The notes: a model not told the origin generated them from the letters alone. Shown: positions 1-7,777, numbered from the stretch's first letter. The stretch: DNA of 20,842 nt from CAVHXA01 sp963639765 (GCA_963639765.1 CAVHXA010000028.1:1-20842); one strand, 5' to 3'. Translations and numbers: made by a program.

Positions 1-141
1 AGAAAAAAGAACGGAGGAATTCCGGACTATCGATGCGAGGAAGGAGAGAGCCTGTAGGCGAAGGCGTCCGCCCCATACATGGGCACAGGCTGCTTCCACG
101 CAGGAAAGCACCCGGATTCCGGCAAAAACTCCGGAAAAGCA
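1..141. other. Non-coding upstream region, possibly structured RNA
   Basis: I see no convincing gene here. The stretch has internal complementarity: AGCCTGT at 49-55 can pair with ACAGGCT at 85-91. Inside that stem, GGCG (57-60) can pair with CGCC (69-72), or GCCC (70-73) with GGGC (81-84). CCGG repeats follow around 113-134. The layout could be a folded RNA or the 3' part of an element that starts before the window. It matches no riboswitch or ncRNA consensus that I recognise. A reading frame through it continues into the gene at 258, but its translation looks non-coding. Confidence 0.25.
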
Positions 142-170
142 TTGAAACAGCGGCGCATATCTGGTATAAT
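142..170 (+). promoter_or_regulatory. Extended -10 promoter for the MGS-like gene
   Basis: TTGAAA at 142-147 and TATAAT at 165-170 are separated by 17 bp. TG at 162-163, one base before the -10 box, makes an extended -10. Transcription would start near 177, giving a leader of about 80 nt before the TTG start at 258. The same transcript may continue into hisS, because I see no terminator between them. Confidence 0.75.
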
Positions 171-257
171 TCACCTGAACTGTGTCCGTTGGCACGGGCA
201 GACCGCTCTGACCGGTCCGCAACCTCTCCAATCCACAGAAGAAAGGCGGAGTGGCTT

Positions 258-671
258 TTGAATATCACCCTCATGGCCCACGACAAAAAGAAGGAGCTCA
301 TGGTCCAGTTCTGCATCGCATATCGCGGCATACTGGCCCAGCACACGCTCTCTGCCACCCACGCCACCGGCAAGCAGGTTGCCGAGGCCACCGGGCTTCC
401 GATCCGGCTGTTTCTGGGCCGCAATCAGGGCGGAGCCCAGCAGGTCGGTGCCCGCATTGCCTACAACGAAATCGACCTTCTTTTCTACTTTACCGACCCG
501 TCCGGCCGCGGAAACGCCGAGCAGGACCAGACGCTTCTTGAGCTGCTGCGGCTGTGTGACATGTACAACGTCCCCGCCGCCACCAATCTGGCCACCGCGG
601 AAATGCTGATACTCGGCCTGGATCGGGGAGATCTCTCCTGGCGCGAGCTTTTGCAGTCCCGCAAAAAATAA
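258..671 (+). CDS. mgsA: Methylglyoxal synthase-like protein with altered active site
   Basis: The protein has 137 residues from a TTG start, the same length as Bacillus MgsA. The start fits because AGGCGGAG ends 6 nt upstream and the N-terminus then aligns (MNITLMAHDKKK). Methylglyoxal synthase converts dihydroxyacetone phosphate to methylglyoxal in the cytosol. The fold markers AHDKKK (7-12), ATGL (44-47), GG-QQ (58-62), DP (80-81) and PAATN-ATAEM (106-116) are present. Several catalytic or phosphate-contact positions differ. By alignment to E. coli, the catalytic Asp71 is Ala60 (codon GCC at 435-437), Gly66 is Arg55, Thr47 is Ala36 and Gly46 is His35. His98 is missing from a loop that is two residues longer. 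Homology to the family is clear; methylglyoxal production is doubtful. The protein may be inactive or may bind another ligand. Confidence 0.8.
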   Translation: MNITLMAHDKKKELMVQFCIAYRGILAQHTLSATHATGKQVAEATGLPIRLFLGRNQGGAQQVGARIAYNEIDLLFYFTDPSGRGNAEQDQTLLELLRLCDMYNVPAATNLATAEMLILGLDRGDLSWRELLQSRKK

Positions 672-935
672 CCGCCGCGCCGGTCCGGGCGGTCCGCGCA
701 CATGTCCCCCTCTCTGCCTGTCCCCATCCGTATGCGGCTGTTTTGGGCCCATGTGCAAAACCCTGTGCAAACTGTTGAAAACCCTCCCGAAGCCGCAGGG
801 CCGGGTCCGCGCAGACCGACAGAACCGCACCGCAGGGGCCGGGACATTCTGCAGGCCCCCTCGCAAAGCGCGCAGCCGTGTCTGTGCAATACTGCCCGAA
901 AATGCCCAGGGGCGCCATGCCCGGAAAGGACAATT
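672..935 (+). other. Non-coding gap with tandem TGTGCAAAA-like words
   Basis: This 264-bp gap separates the MGS-like gene from hisS. A frame runs through it into hisS, but the translation does not resemble a HisRS N-terminus. It holds TGTGCAAAA (752-760), TGTGCAAAC (764-772), TGTTGAAAA (773-781) and TGTGCAATA (883-891), all in one orientation. An imperfect GGGGCC/GGCCCC stem lies around 836-870. I find no T-box consensus, no clear promoter and no T-tailed terminator. Confidence 0.5.
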
Positions 936-2297
936 ATGGAAAAAATACATCCCCGCACGCTGTCCGGCTTTATGGAGCTGCTCCCCGCGCCCCAGCGTCA
1001 GATGGAGCAGATTCTTGCGGTTCTGCGTCAGACCTATGCCACCTATGGCTTTACCCCGCTGGACACGCCCGTGATTGAGGCGGCAGAGGTCCTGCTGGCC
1101 AAGGGCGGCGGTGAAACCGAAAAGCAGATTTACCGTTTTTCCAAGGGCGATGCCGATCTGGCGCTGCGCTTTGACCTTACGGTCCCTCTGGCAAAATATG
1201 TCGCGCAGCACGCCGGAGAGCTGACCTTTCCCTTCCGCCGGTATCAGATCGGCAAGGTGTATCGCGGCGAGCGCGCGCAAAAGGGCCGCTTCCGTGAGTT
1301 TTATCAGGCGGATATCGATGTGATCGGCGACGGCTCTCTCGACATCCTGAACGAAGCGGAGATTCCCTCGATCATCTACAACGCCTTTTCCCGTCTCGGC
1401 CTGAAACGGTTTGTCATCCGCGTGAACAACCGCAAAATCCTCAACGGATTTTATGCGCTGCTCGGCCTGCAGGACCGTTCCTCAGACATCATGCGCACCG
1501 TGGACAAGCTGGACAAAATCGGCCCCGACAGGGTCCGCGCTCTGCTCACGGATCCGGAAATCGGCCTGAGCGGGCAGGCGGCGGATGAGATTCTCGCGTT
1601 TATTTCCATCTCCGGCGGCCCTGTGCAGGTGCTCTCGGCTCTGGAGCGCTGGCGCGGACAGAACGCCGTGTTTGATACCGGGCTCGACGAGCTCTCCACC
1701 GTGGTCCGCTGTCTGGGTGCCTTTGGCGTCCCCGAGGAAAACTTTGCCGTGGACCTGACCATTGCCCGCGGGCTCGACTACTACACGGGCACGGTCTACG
1801 AAACCACCCTGACGGACTATCCGCAGATCGGCTCCGTCTGCTCCGGCGGGCGTTATGACAATCTGGCCGAATACTACACCGACCGCCGTCTTCCGGGCGT
1901 TGGCATTTCCATCGGCGTAACCCGTCTTTTCTATGTTCTCGGCGAGCAGGGTCTTTTAAACGAAGACAGGCTGAACGCTCCGGCCGATGTGCTGGTCATC
2001 CCCATGACGGACGACCGGGAGCCGGCCATTGCCGCGGCCACCTCCCTGCGCCGGGCCGGACTGCGCGCGCAGCTCTATACCGAGCCCCGAAAGTTCAAGG
2101 CCAGGCTGAGCTATGCCGACAGACTCGGCATCCCCTATGTCCTTCTGCTGGGCGACGACGAGATCGCGTCGGGGGTTGTCTCCGTAAAGGACCTTCGCAC
2201 CGGGCAGCAGCAGTCCCTTTCTCTGAGCGGGGCCTGCCGTCTGATTGCCGACCGGCTTGCCGCAGCCGACAGCGGCAGCATTATCCGCGAGCCGTAG
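936..2297 (+). CDS. hisS: Histidine--tRNA ligase (HisRS)
   Basis: This class II synthetase of 453 residues charges tRNA-His with histidine in the cytosol. I chose the ATG at 936 because GGAAAGGA lies 5 nt upstream and motif 1 follows at once. Motif 2 is at 107-127 (VYRGERAQKGRFREFYQADID, with Arg110, Arg113 and Arg120). The histidine signature ARGLDYYTG is at 277-285, SGGRYDNL at 303-310, and motif 3 at 321-331 (GVGISIGVTRL). An HGTP-type anticodon-binding domain covers roughly 347-445. All these catalytic elements argue for a true HisRS rather than the HisZ paralogue. The N-terminal motif reads PRTLSGFMELLP instead of the common PRGTxDxLP. aspS follows after 39 nt, as in the standard Firmicutes hisS-aspS pair. 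Confidence 0.95.
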   Translation: MEKIHPRTLSGFMELLPAPQRQMEQILAVLRQTYATYGFTPLDTPVIEAAEVLLAKGGGETEKQIYRFSKGDADLALRFDLTVPLAKYVAQHAGELTFPFRRYQIGKVYRGERAQKGRFREFYQADIDVIGDGSLDILNEAEIPSIIYNAFSRLGLKRFVIRVNNRKILNGFYALLGLQDRSSDIMRTVDKLDKIGPDRVRALLTDPEIGLSGQAADEILAFISISGGPVQVLSALERWRGQNAVFDTGLDELSTVVRCLGAFGVPEENFAVDLTIARGLDYYTGTVYETTLTDYPQIGSVCSGGRYDNLAEYYTDRRLPGVGISIGVTRLFYVLGEQGLLNEDRLNAPADVLVIPMTDDREPAIAAATSLRRAGLRAQLYTEPRKFKARLSYADRLGIPYVLLLGDDEIASGVVSVKDLRTGQQQSLSLSGACRLIADRLAAADSGSIIREP

Positions 2298-2336
2298 GGC
2301 CTGCCTTACCATTCACAAGAAGGAGCACAAAAAAGC

Positions 2337-4097
2337 ATGTTTCAGTCAAGAACTCATACCTGCGGCGAGCTGCGGCTTGCAGACGCCGGTAAAACCGTTA
2401 CGCTTTGCGGCTGGATGGAAAACGTCCGGCAGGTATCCGCCGGCCTGGCCTTTGTGGTACTGCGGGACTTTTACGGCACCACCCAGCTGGTGATAGAAGA
2501 CGACGGGCTGATGGCCCGGGTCCGGGCTCTGAACAAGGAATCCACCCTTCAGGTCACCGGAACCGTGCGCGAGCGGGCCGCAAAAAACCCGAAGCAGAGC
2601 ACGGGCGACATCGAGGTCGTACCCGAAAGCCTCCGCGTCCTCGGCCGCTGCACGCACAGCGAGCTTCCCTTTGAGATCAACCGCTCCACCGAGGCCGACG
2701 AGACCCAGCGTCTGAAATACCGCTACCTCGACCTGCGCAATCCGTCTGTTCAGAAAAACATTCTTCTGCGCTGCAACGTTGTTGCCGCCCTGCGCGCCGC
2801 CATGCTGGAGCACGGCTTTTTTGAGATTACCACGCCCATCCTCACGGCCTCCTCGCCCGAGGGCGCGCGTGACTATCTGGTTCCCGCACGAAAGCATCCC
2901 GGGCAGTTTTATGCCCTGCCCCAGGCTCCGCAGCAGTTCAAGCAGCTTCTGATGACCGCCGGGTTTGACCGCTACTTCCAGATTGCGCCCTGCTTCCGCG
3001 ACGAAGACGCCCGCGGAGACCGTTCTCCCGGCGAATTCTATCAGCTCGACATGGAAATGGCCTTTGCCACCCAGGAGGACGTATTTTCCGTCTGCGAAGA
3101 CGTTCTTCCCCCCATCTTTGCAAAATACGGCACCTATAACGTTGCCTCAAGGCCGCCCTTCCGCCGCATCTCCTATCGCGACGCGCTGGAGACCTATGGC
3201 ACCGACAAGCCCGACCTGCGCATCGACCTGACCGCCGTGGACATTTCCCCGCTGTTTGCCGGCAGCGCGTTTGCCCCTCTTGCCGACCAGACCGTAAAGG
3301 CCGTTGCCGTCAGCGGCTGCACCCTCACCCGCAAGCAGATCGAAAAGCTTCTGGCCGACTGTGAGGTCCAGAGCGGCAGCAAGGGCTACTGGTTCAAGGC
3401 AGACGACTCCGGCACCCTGACCGGCGGCATTGCCAAGTTTGTCAACAGGGAGCAGGCCGAACAGCTTCTGCCCCTTGCGCCCAACACCCTGGTGGTTGTG
3501 GCCGGCGGCCCTCTTGCCGTAAAGAGCATCGGCGTTATGATCAAGACCTTTGGTGCCGCCTGCGAGGGACACATGGACCGGGAGCGCTATGCGTTCTGCT
3601 GGATTGTGGACTTTCCCATGTATGAGATCGGCGAGGAGTCCGGTCAGCTCGAATTCTGTCACAACCCCTTCTCGATGCCGGCAGGCGGTCTGGAGATTCT
3701 GCAAAAGGCCGAAAACGGCGAGGTGGACCCGCTGACCATTACCGCCGACCAGTACGACCTTGTCTGCAACGGCGTTGAGCTGTCCTCCGGTGCGGTGCGC
3801 AACCACGATCCCGAGATCATGATCAAAGCCTTTGAGCTGGTCCGTCTGGGCGAGGCGGACGTAAAGGCCAGATTCCCCGCCCTCTATAACGCCTTTACAT
3901 ACGGCGCGCCCCCGCATGCCGGCATTGCTCCCGGTGTAGACCGCATGGTGATGCTGCTCAGCGGCTCGGAGACCATCCGTGAGGTCATCGCCTTTCCGAT
4001 GAACAAAAACGCGCAGGACGTGATGATGGGGGCTCCCTCTGTTGTGGAGCAGAAGCAGCTTGACGAGCTGCACATCGCCGTAACCGCCGACCGCTAA
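2337..4097 (+). CDS. aspS: Aspartate--tRNA ligase (AspRS)
   Basis: This 586-residue bacterial-type class II AspRS has an N-terminal OB-fold anticodon-binding domain (about 1-105). The catalytic core is interrupted by a GAD insertion domain (about 295-410) and ends in motif 3 (GVDRMVMLL, from 533). LPQAPQQFKQLLM is at 194-206. Motif 2 is FRDEDARGDRSPGEFYQLDMEM (220-241), which has one more residue than the common LRADRQPEFTQIDIEM form. The usual RRDxGG segment of the OB fold is replaced by RQVSAG (31-36). I judge this form to resemble alphaproteobacterial AspRS more than the Bacillus enzyme. AAGGAG precedes the ATG with about 11 nt spacing, and hisS lies 39 nt upstream, so co-transcription is likely. 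Whether it also charges tRNA-Asn cannot be read from the sequence. Confidence 0.95.
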   Translation: MFQSRTHTCGELRLADAGKTVTLCGWMENVRQVSAGLAFVVLRDFYGTTQLVIEDDGLMARVRALNKESTLQVTGTVRERAAKNPKQSTGDIEVVPESLRVLGRCTHSELPFEINRSTEADETQRLKYRYLDLRNPSVQKNILLRCNVVAALRAAMLEHGFFEITTPILTASSPEGARDYLVPARKHPGQFYALPQAPQQFKQLLMTAGFDRYFQIAPCFRDEDARGDRSPGEFYQLDMEMAFATQEDVFSVCEDVLPPIFAKYGTYNVASRPPFRRISYRDALETYGTDKPDLRIDLTAVDISPLFAGSAFAPLADQTVKAVAVSGCTLTRKQIEKLLADCEVQSGSKGYWFKADDSGTLTGGIAKFVNREQAEQLLPLAPNTLVVVAGGPLAVKSIGVMIKTFGAACEGHMDRERYAFCWIVDFPMYEIGEESGQLEFCHNPFSMPAGGLEILQKAENGEVDPLTITADQYDLVCNGVELSSGAVRNHDPEIMIKAFELVRLGEADVKARFPALYNAFTYGAPPHAGIAPGVDRMVMLLSGSETIREVIAFPMNKNAQDVMMGAPSVVEQKQLDELHIAVTADR

Positions 4098-4257
4098 GGG
4101 CTTCTGTGCCGTGCCCTGCAGCTTTCTTCTGCCGGCGCATCGTCATCAGGCCCTGCAATCCATACAGTATTTCGCGCTTTCCAAACCCTGTCCCGAAACA
4201 AAATCTCTCGCCGAATGCACCGGCAGCATGCTGCGGTGCGGCCCTGGGGGAATCCAA

Positions 4258-6138
4258 ATGATCGATATATTGGCATGGCTTCTGTCGTGGCTGATGCGGC
4301 CGTGCTACGCGCTGACGCGCAACTATCCTCTTGCCATCCTTCTGTTTACCATCCTTACCAGAATCATCATCCTTCCGGTAAACATCTGGGTCCAGAAAAA
4401 CGGCATCAAGCTGGTAAAAATGATGCCCGAGATCAACCGTCTGAAGATCGACCGCTACGGCGACCGGGATGCCATTGCCGACGGGCAGAGCGCCATCTGG
4501 AAGCGCGAGCACTACAGTCCCTTTGCGGACCTGCTCCCGCTGGCCGTACAGCTGATTCTGCTTGCCGGTGTGATCGGCGTGGTGCGCGAGCCCGCGCTGT
4601 CCGGCATGACCCGAAGCGACCTGATCTGCCTGGGGATTGATTTCTGGCCCACGGCTGCGCAGGCCGGCGGCTGGTATCTTCTCTTTCCGCTTCTGGCCGG
4701 GCTGGCCGCCCTGGTCATGTGCATCACGCAGAATCGCGGGCAGGTGCTGCAGGCAGAGCAGAGCAGGCTCAACAAATACGGTCTGACCATCCTGTCGGTT
4801 GCCATTTCGCTGTATCTGGGGCTGTATGTCCGTGTCGGCGTGGCCTTTTACTGGATCTGCGGAAACCTGCTTGCCATTGCGCAGATGTACCTGCTCAACC
4901 GGATGTATGACCCGAAAAAGTACGTGGACTATCAGGCGCTTGAGCAGACCCGCCGGGAGCTGGCCGCCATGGATTCCATCGGCGGAAAACGCAGCTCCGC
5001 GCTGCGCCGCCGCGAACGGGCCGACTACAGGCGCTTCTTCTCGGTTGCAAACAAGCATCTGGTTTTCTACTCCGAAAAAAGCGGCTTTTACAAATACTTT
5101 TCCGGTGTCATCGACTATCTTCTGCAGCACAGCAACGTGACCATCCACTACATTACAAACGACCCCGACGACGGGATCTTTGCGCTTGCGCAGACGCAGC
5201 CCCGGATTCGTCCCTATTATATCGGCGAAAAGCGGCTGATCACGCTGATGATGAAGATGGATGCGGATGTTGTCTGCATGACCACACCGGACCTTCAGAC
5301 CTACCACATCAAGCGGTCTCTCGTGCGCTCAGACGTGGAATACGTCTACATCGACCACGGCGTCTCCAGCGTAAACATGCTGCTGCGTGAGGGTGCTCTG
5401 GACCACTTCGACACCGTCTTCTGCTCCGGTCCGCATATCGTGCAGGAAATCCGCGCCCGCGAGCAGCAGGCCGGTCTTCCCGAAAAAACGCTTGTTCCCT
5501 ATGGCTATGATCTTCTGCAGGAGATGACGCAGGCCTATGCAGCCCTGCCCCCGCTGAACGACGGACGCACCCGCGTCCTCATCGGCCCGAGCCACCAGCC
5601 GGACAACATTCTCGACTCCTGTCTCGACAGTCTGATGGAGCAGTTTCTCAGCAGAGGCTATCTTGTCACCATCCGGCCCCATCCGCAGTATATCCGCCGC
5701 AGTCCGGCGCGCATGGAGCAGCTTCGGCAGAAATGGGCCCAGGTTCCGGATGTTACCCTCGAGGAGGACTTTTCCGGCAACCTTTCCATTCTTCGCGCGG
5801 ACCTGATGGTCTCGGACTGGTCCAATGTGGCCATGGAATACGCCTTTTCCACAAAAAAGCCGGTTCTGTATATCGGCACGCCCATGAAGATCGTAAACCC
5901 CAACTACGCCTCTCTGCCTGTGGAGCCCATCGACCTGACGCTCCGTCACGAAATCGGCGTGGAGGTTCCGCTCTCTCAGATCGACCGTGCCGGCGAGGCC
6001 GCCGAGCAGCTTCTGGCCGAGGCCGATGCCTGGGCCGACCGCATCACCGAAAGCCTGCGGAAAACGGTCTTCACCACCACCGACTCCGCCGCCGTGGGCG
6101 GCAGATATCTGCTCAAAACCCTGACCGCAAAAAAATAA
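4258..6138 (+). CDS. YidC/Oxa1-like membrane core fused to CDP-glycerol glycerophosphotransferase-like domain
   Basis: One uninterrupted 626-residue frame joins two families. Residues 1-215 follow the YidC/Oxa1 five-helix plan. NYPLAILLFTILTRIIILP (22-40) carries the conserved groove arginine (Arg35). A charged amphipathic hairpin (45-85, MMPEINRLK) follows, then PFADLLPLAVQLILLAGV (88-105), a helix at 138-156, and FYWICGNLLAIAQMYLLNRMY (197-217). After a basic linker (225-260), residues 265-626 match TagB/TagF CDP-glycerol glycerophosphotransferases: IDHGVSS (His367), RPHPQY (His475) and MVSDWSNVAMEYAFSTKKPVLYIG (517-540). That family polymerises or primes glycerol-phosphate chains such as teichoic acids at the cytoplasmic membrane face. 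The YidC-like part may anchor or orient the transferase, or insert proteins; that is inference. I chose ATG 4258 because GGGGGAA lies 7 nt upstream and YidC homology starts there. Confidence 0.85.
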   Translation: MIDILAWLLSWLMRPCYALTRNYPLAILLFTILTRIIILPVNIWVQKNGIKLVKMMPEINRLKIDRYGDRDAIADGQSAIWKREHYSPFADLLPLAVQLILLAGVIGVVREPALSGMTRSDLICLGIDFWPTAAQAGGWYLLFPLLAGLAALVMCITQNRGQVLQAEQSRLNKYGLTILSVAISLYLGLYVRVGVAFYWICGNLLAIAQMYLLNRMYDPKKYVDYQALEQTRRELAAMDSIGGKRSSALRRRERADYRRFFSVANKHLVFYSEKSGFYKYFSGVIDYLLQHSNVTIHYITNDPDDGIFALAQTQPRIRPYYIGEKRLITLMMKMDADVVCMTTPDLQTYHIKRSLVRSDVEYVYIDHGVSSVNMLLREGALDHFDTVFCSGPHIVQEIRAREQQAGLPEKTLVPYGYDLLQEMTQAYAALPPLNDGRTRVLIGPSHQPDNILDSCLDSLMEQFLSRGYLVTIRPHPQYIRRSPARMEQLRQKWAQVPDVTLEEDFSGNLSILRADLMVSDWSNVAMEYAFSTKKPVLYIGTPMKIVNPNYASLPVEPIDLTLRHEIGVEVPLSQIDRAGEAAEQLLAEADAWADRITESLRKTVFTTTDSAAVGGRYLLKTLTAKK

Positions 6139-6215
6139 CGGCAGCATCGCATGACTGTGCTGTCTCCGGGCGATTGTGCCTGCCCTTCTGTGCGGCGCAG
6201 CCGGAAAAACGAAAA

Positions 6216-6247
6216 CAGCGGGAGGTCTTTCCTCCCGCTGCCTTTTT
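6216..6247. terminator. Bidirectional intrinsic terminator between convergent genes
   Basis: CAGCGGGAGG (6216-6225) and CCTCCCGCTG (6231-6240) form a perfect 10-bp stem with a TCTTT loop. On the + strand it is followed by CCTTTTT (6241-6247), which ends the YidC-transferase transcript. On the - strand the stem is followed by TTTTCGTTTTT (complement of 6205-6215), so it also ends the long minus-strand series after the aminotransferase gene. Confidence 0.9.
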
Positions 6248-6256
6248 GCCTTTGCG

Positions 6257-7108
6257 TTATTCCCCGCCGGTCTGGCTGAGAAAGTCCTGCATCAGTGCCT
6301 CCTTCAGCATGGCCAGATGCTTCGGGTCCCTTCCGCCTACCGGTCTTCCGTCGATCTGACAGGCCTCCAGACAGAAGGTGCCCGCGCTTGTGATGATGAC
6401 CTCATCGGCATCAAAAAGCTCTGTAAGGGTAAAGGGACGCTCCTGCGTGGGAATGCCGAGCTTTTCGCACATGGTCAGAATCTTTCTGCGGGCTGTTCCG
6501 GGCAGAATCAGATGGTCGGTCGGGGCCGTGATAAAGGTGCCGTCTTTCAGAATGGAAACATTGGAATGGGCGCATTCGGTAACGCGCTCGCCGCGGTGGA
6601 AAACCGTTTCCTCGCAGCCCTGCTGCTCTGCCCTGCGGGAGGCCATTACGCTTGGAATGAGATTGAGGGTTTTGATGTGGCACAGCTCAAAGCGGATATC
6701 CTCTTCGGTGCGCAGATGACAGGGCCTGCTCAGATCGCGGATTTTTGCCGGCTTGAGCATTACCCAGAGGTTTCCGGGCGCGGGTGTATAGCTGTGGCTT
6801 CGCAGACCGGTCCCGCGCGTAAGCTGCCAGTAGACGAACTGCTCTCCGTCGTCGACCTTTTTTACAAGGTCGCAGAGAAGCTGTCTGCATTCCGCCTTCT
6901 CCATGGGTACCTGCATGTCCAGCAGGGCTGCGGAACGGAAAAAACGGTCTATGTGCGCATCGAGGTTGTAGATGCGGTGATTGCGGGAATATGTGGCGTC
7001 GTAGACGCCGTCTCCGAAATAGCAGACCCTGTCGAGCATGGGTACCGACATTTCTTCGAGCTCGCCGATTTTTCCGTTGTAATAACCGAGGGTTTTGATG
7101 TTAACCAC
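6257..7108 (-). CDS. dat: PLP class IV aminotransferase, probably D-amino-acid transaminase
   Basis: The protein has 283 residues from GTG 7108, the usual length for D-alanine aminotransferase. FGDGVYDATY (31-40) and LDAHIDRFFRSA (49-60) are class IV landmarks. TRGTGLRSH carries Arg103 and His105, which match the substrate-carboxylate residues of Bacillus D-AAT. The PLP lysine is Lys146 in HIKTLNLIPS, and VTECAHSNV has Glu178. The enzyme would interconvert D-alanine and D-glutamate using 2-oxo acids, feeding peptidoglycan synthesis. A branched-chain (IlvE) role is less likely because of the D-AAT-like motifs. The start is uncertain: GTG 7108, TTG 7138, or an unusual ATC at 7099, which lies 10 nt after AAGGA and would give the family-typical IKTLGYYNGK N-terminus. 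The gene ends next to the shared terminator. Confidence 0.85.
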   Translation of the reverse strand: MVNIKTLGYYNGKIGELEEMSVPMLDRVCYFGDGVYDATYSRNHRIYNLDAHIDRFFRSAALLDMQVPMEKAECRQLLCDLVKKVDDGEQFVYWQLTRGTGLRSHSYTPAPGNLWVMLKPAKIRDLSRPCHLRTEEDIRFELCHIKTLNLIPSVMASRRAEQQGCEETVFHRGERVTECAHSNVSILKDGTFITAPTDHLILPGTARRKILTMCEKLGIPTQERPFTLTELFDADEVIITSAGTFCLEACQIDGRPVGGRDPKHLAMLKEALMQDFLSQTGGE

Positions 7109-7234
7109 GTCCTTGCTTCTTCTGCCGATTGCCGACAAATCGCGGCTGCCGGAAATGTCGTATGATGCAGAAGGTGTTTTTTTGGAAAATGCCCGTTTTC
7201 AGGGCAGTGCCGCAGACCGCAGCTGCAATTGTGC

Positions 7235-7681
7235 CTATGGTTTTTCGGCGTATCTGTCCCGCTGGGCCACGGCCAGCGCGTCGCAGCGGTTGTTGTAGCT
7301 GTTCTCCGCATGTCCCTTTACCCAGTGAAAGGATACCGCATGCATCGAGCACAGCTCCAGCAGTTTCTGCCACAGATCCGGGTTCAGTGCCTTTTCGGTG
7401 CGGTTTCGCTTCCAGCCGTTTTTCTGCCATCGCTCGGCCCAGCCCTGCGTCATGGCGTCTACGATGTATCTGGAATCGGAATACAGCTCTACCCGGCAGG
7501 GCTCCTTCAAAGCCTCCAGCGCCGCGATTGCAGCGCAAAGCTCCATCCGGTTGTTGGTGGTTTGGCTTTCTCCGCCGGACAGCTCCTTTTCGTGCCCGGC
7601 AAAGCACAGAATCGCGCCCCACCCGCCGGGCCCGGGATTTCCGGAGCAGGCTCCGTCGGTATAGATGACAACCTGTTTCAC
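7235..7681 (-). CDS. rnhA: Ribonuclease HI
   Basis: This 148-residue RNase HI cleaves the RNA strand of RNA-DNA hybrids such as R-loops and primer remnants. The four metal-binding acids are present: Asp9 (YTDGACSGNPGPGG), Glu47 (NRMELCAAI), Asp69 (YSDSRYIVDAM) and Asp134 (NRCDALA). The flexible-loop histidine is His124 in VKGHAE. The GTG start at 7681 is supported by AAAGGAG with 5 nt spacing and gives the standard length; the longer upstream frame has no ribosome site. It lies about 100 nt downstream of gyrA in the same direction. A gyrase and RNase H pair makes sense functionally, since both limit R-loop problems, but co-regulation is inferred. Confidence 0.95.
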   Translation of the reverse strand: MKQVVIYTDGACSGNPGPGGWGAILCFAGHEKELSGGESQTTNNRMELCAAIAALEALKEPCRVELYSDSRYIVDAMTQGWAERWQKNGWKRNRTEKALNPDLWQKLLELCSMHAVSFHWVKGHAENSYNNRCDALAVAQRDRYAEKP

Positions 7682-7777
7682 AGTCGCTCCTTTCCGCGCC
7701 GGGTCCGTGCAGGCCCGCAAAATCGCGCCCTCTGCTGCGGTCTGCCGATAAGCTCCGCAGGACCGGCCGGTGCGGTT

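Noticed and set aside
49..91. Riboswitch upstream of the MGS-like gene
   Set aside because: GGAGAG and complementary arms recalled a glycine riboswitch, but the conserved GGCGCCGAAGG and CTCTCAGGCAAAAGGAC elements are missing. Kept only as a possible structured RNA.
33..257. N-terminal extension of the MGS-like protein
   Set aside because: A promoter lies inside this stretch, the residues are not family-like, and TTG 258 has a well-placed ribosome site and gives the exact family length.
702..935. In-frame N-terminal extension of HisRS
   Set aside because: The translation does not resemble any HisRS. The ATG at 936 has a ribosome site and begins directly at motif 1.
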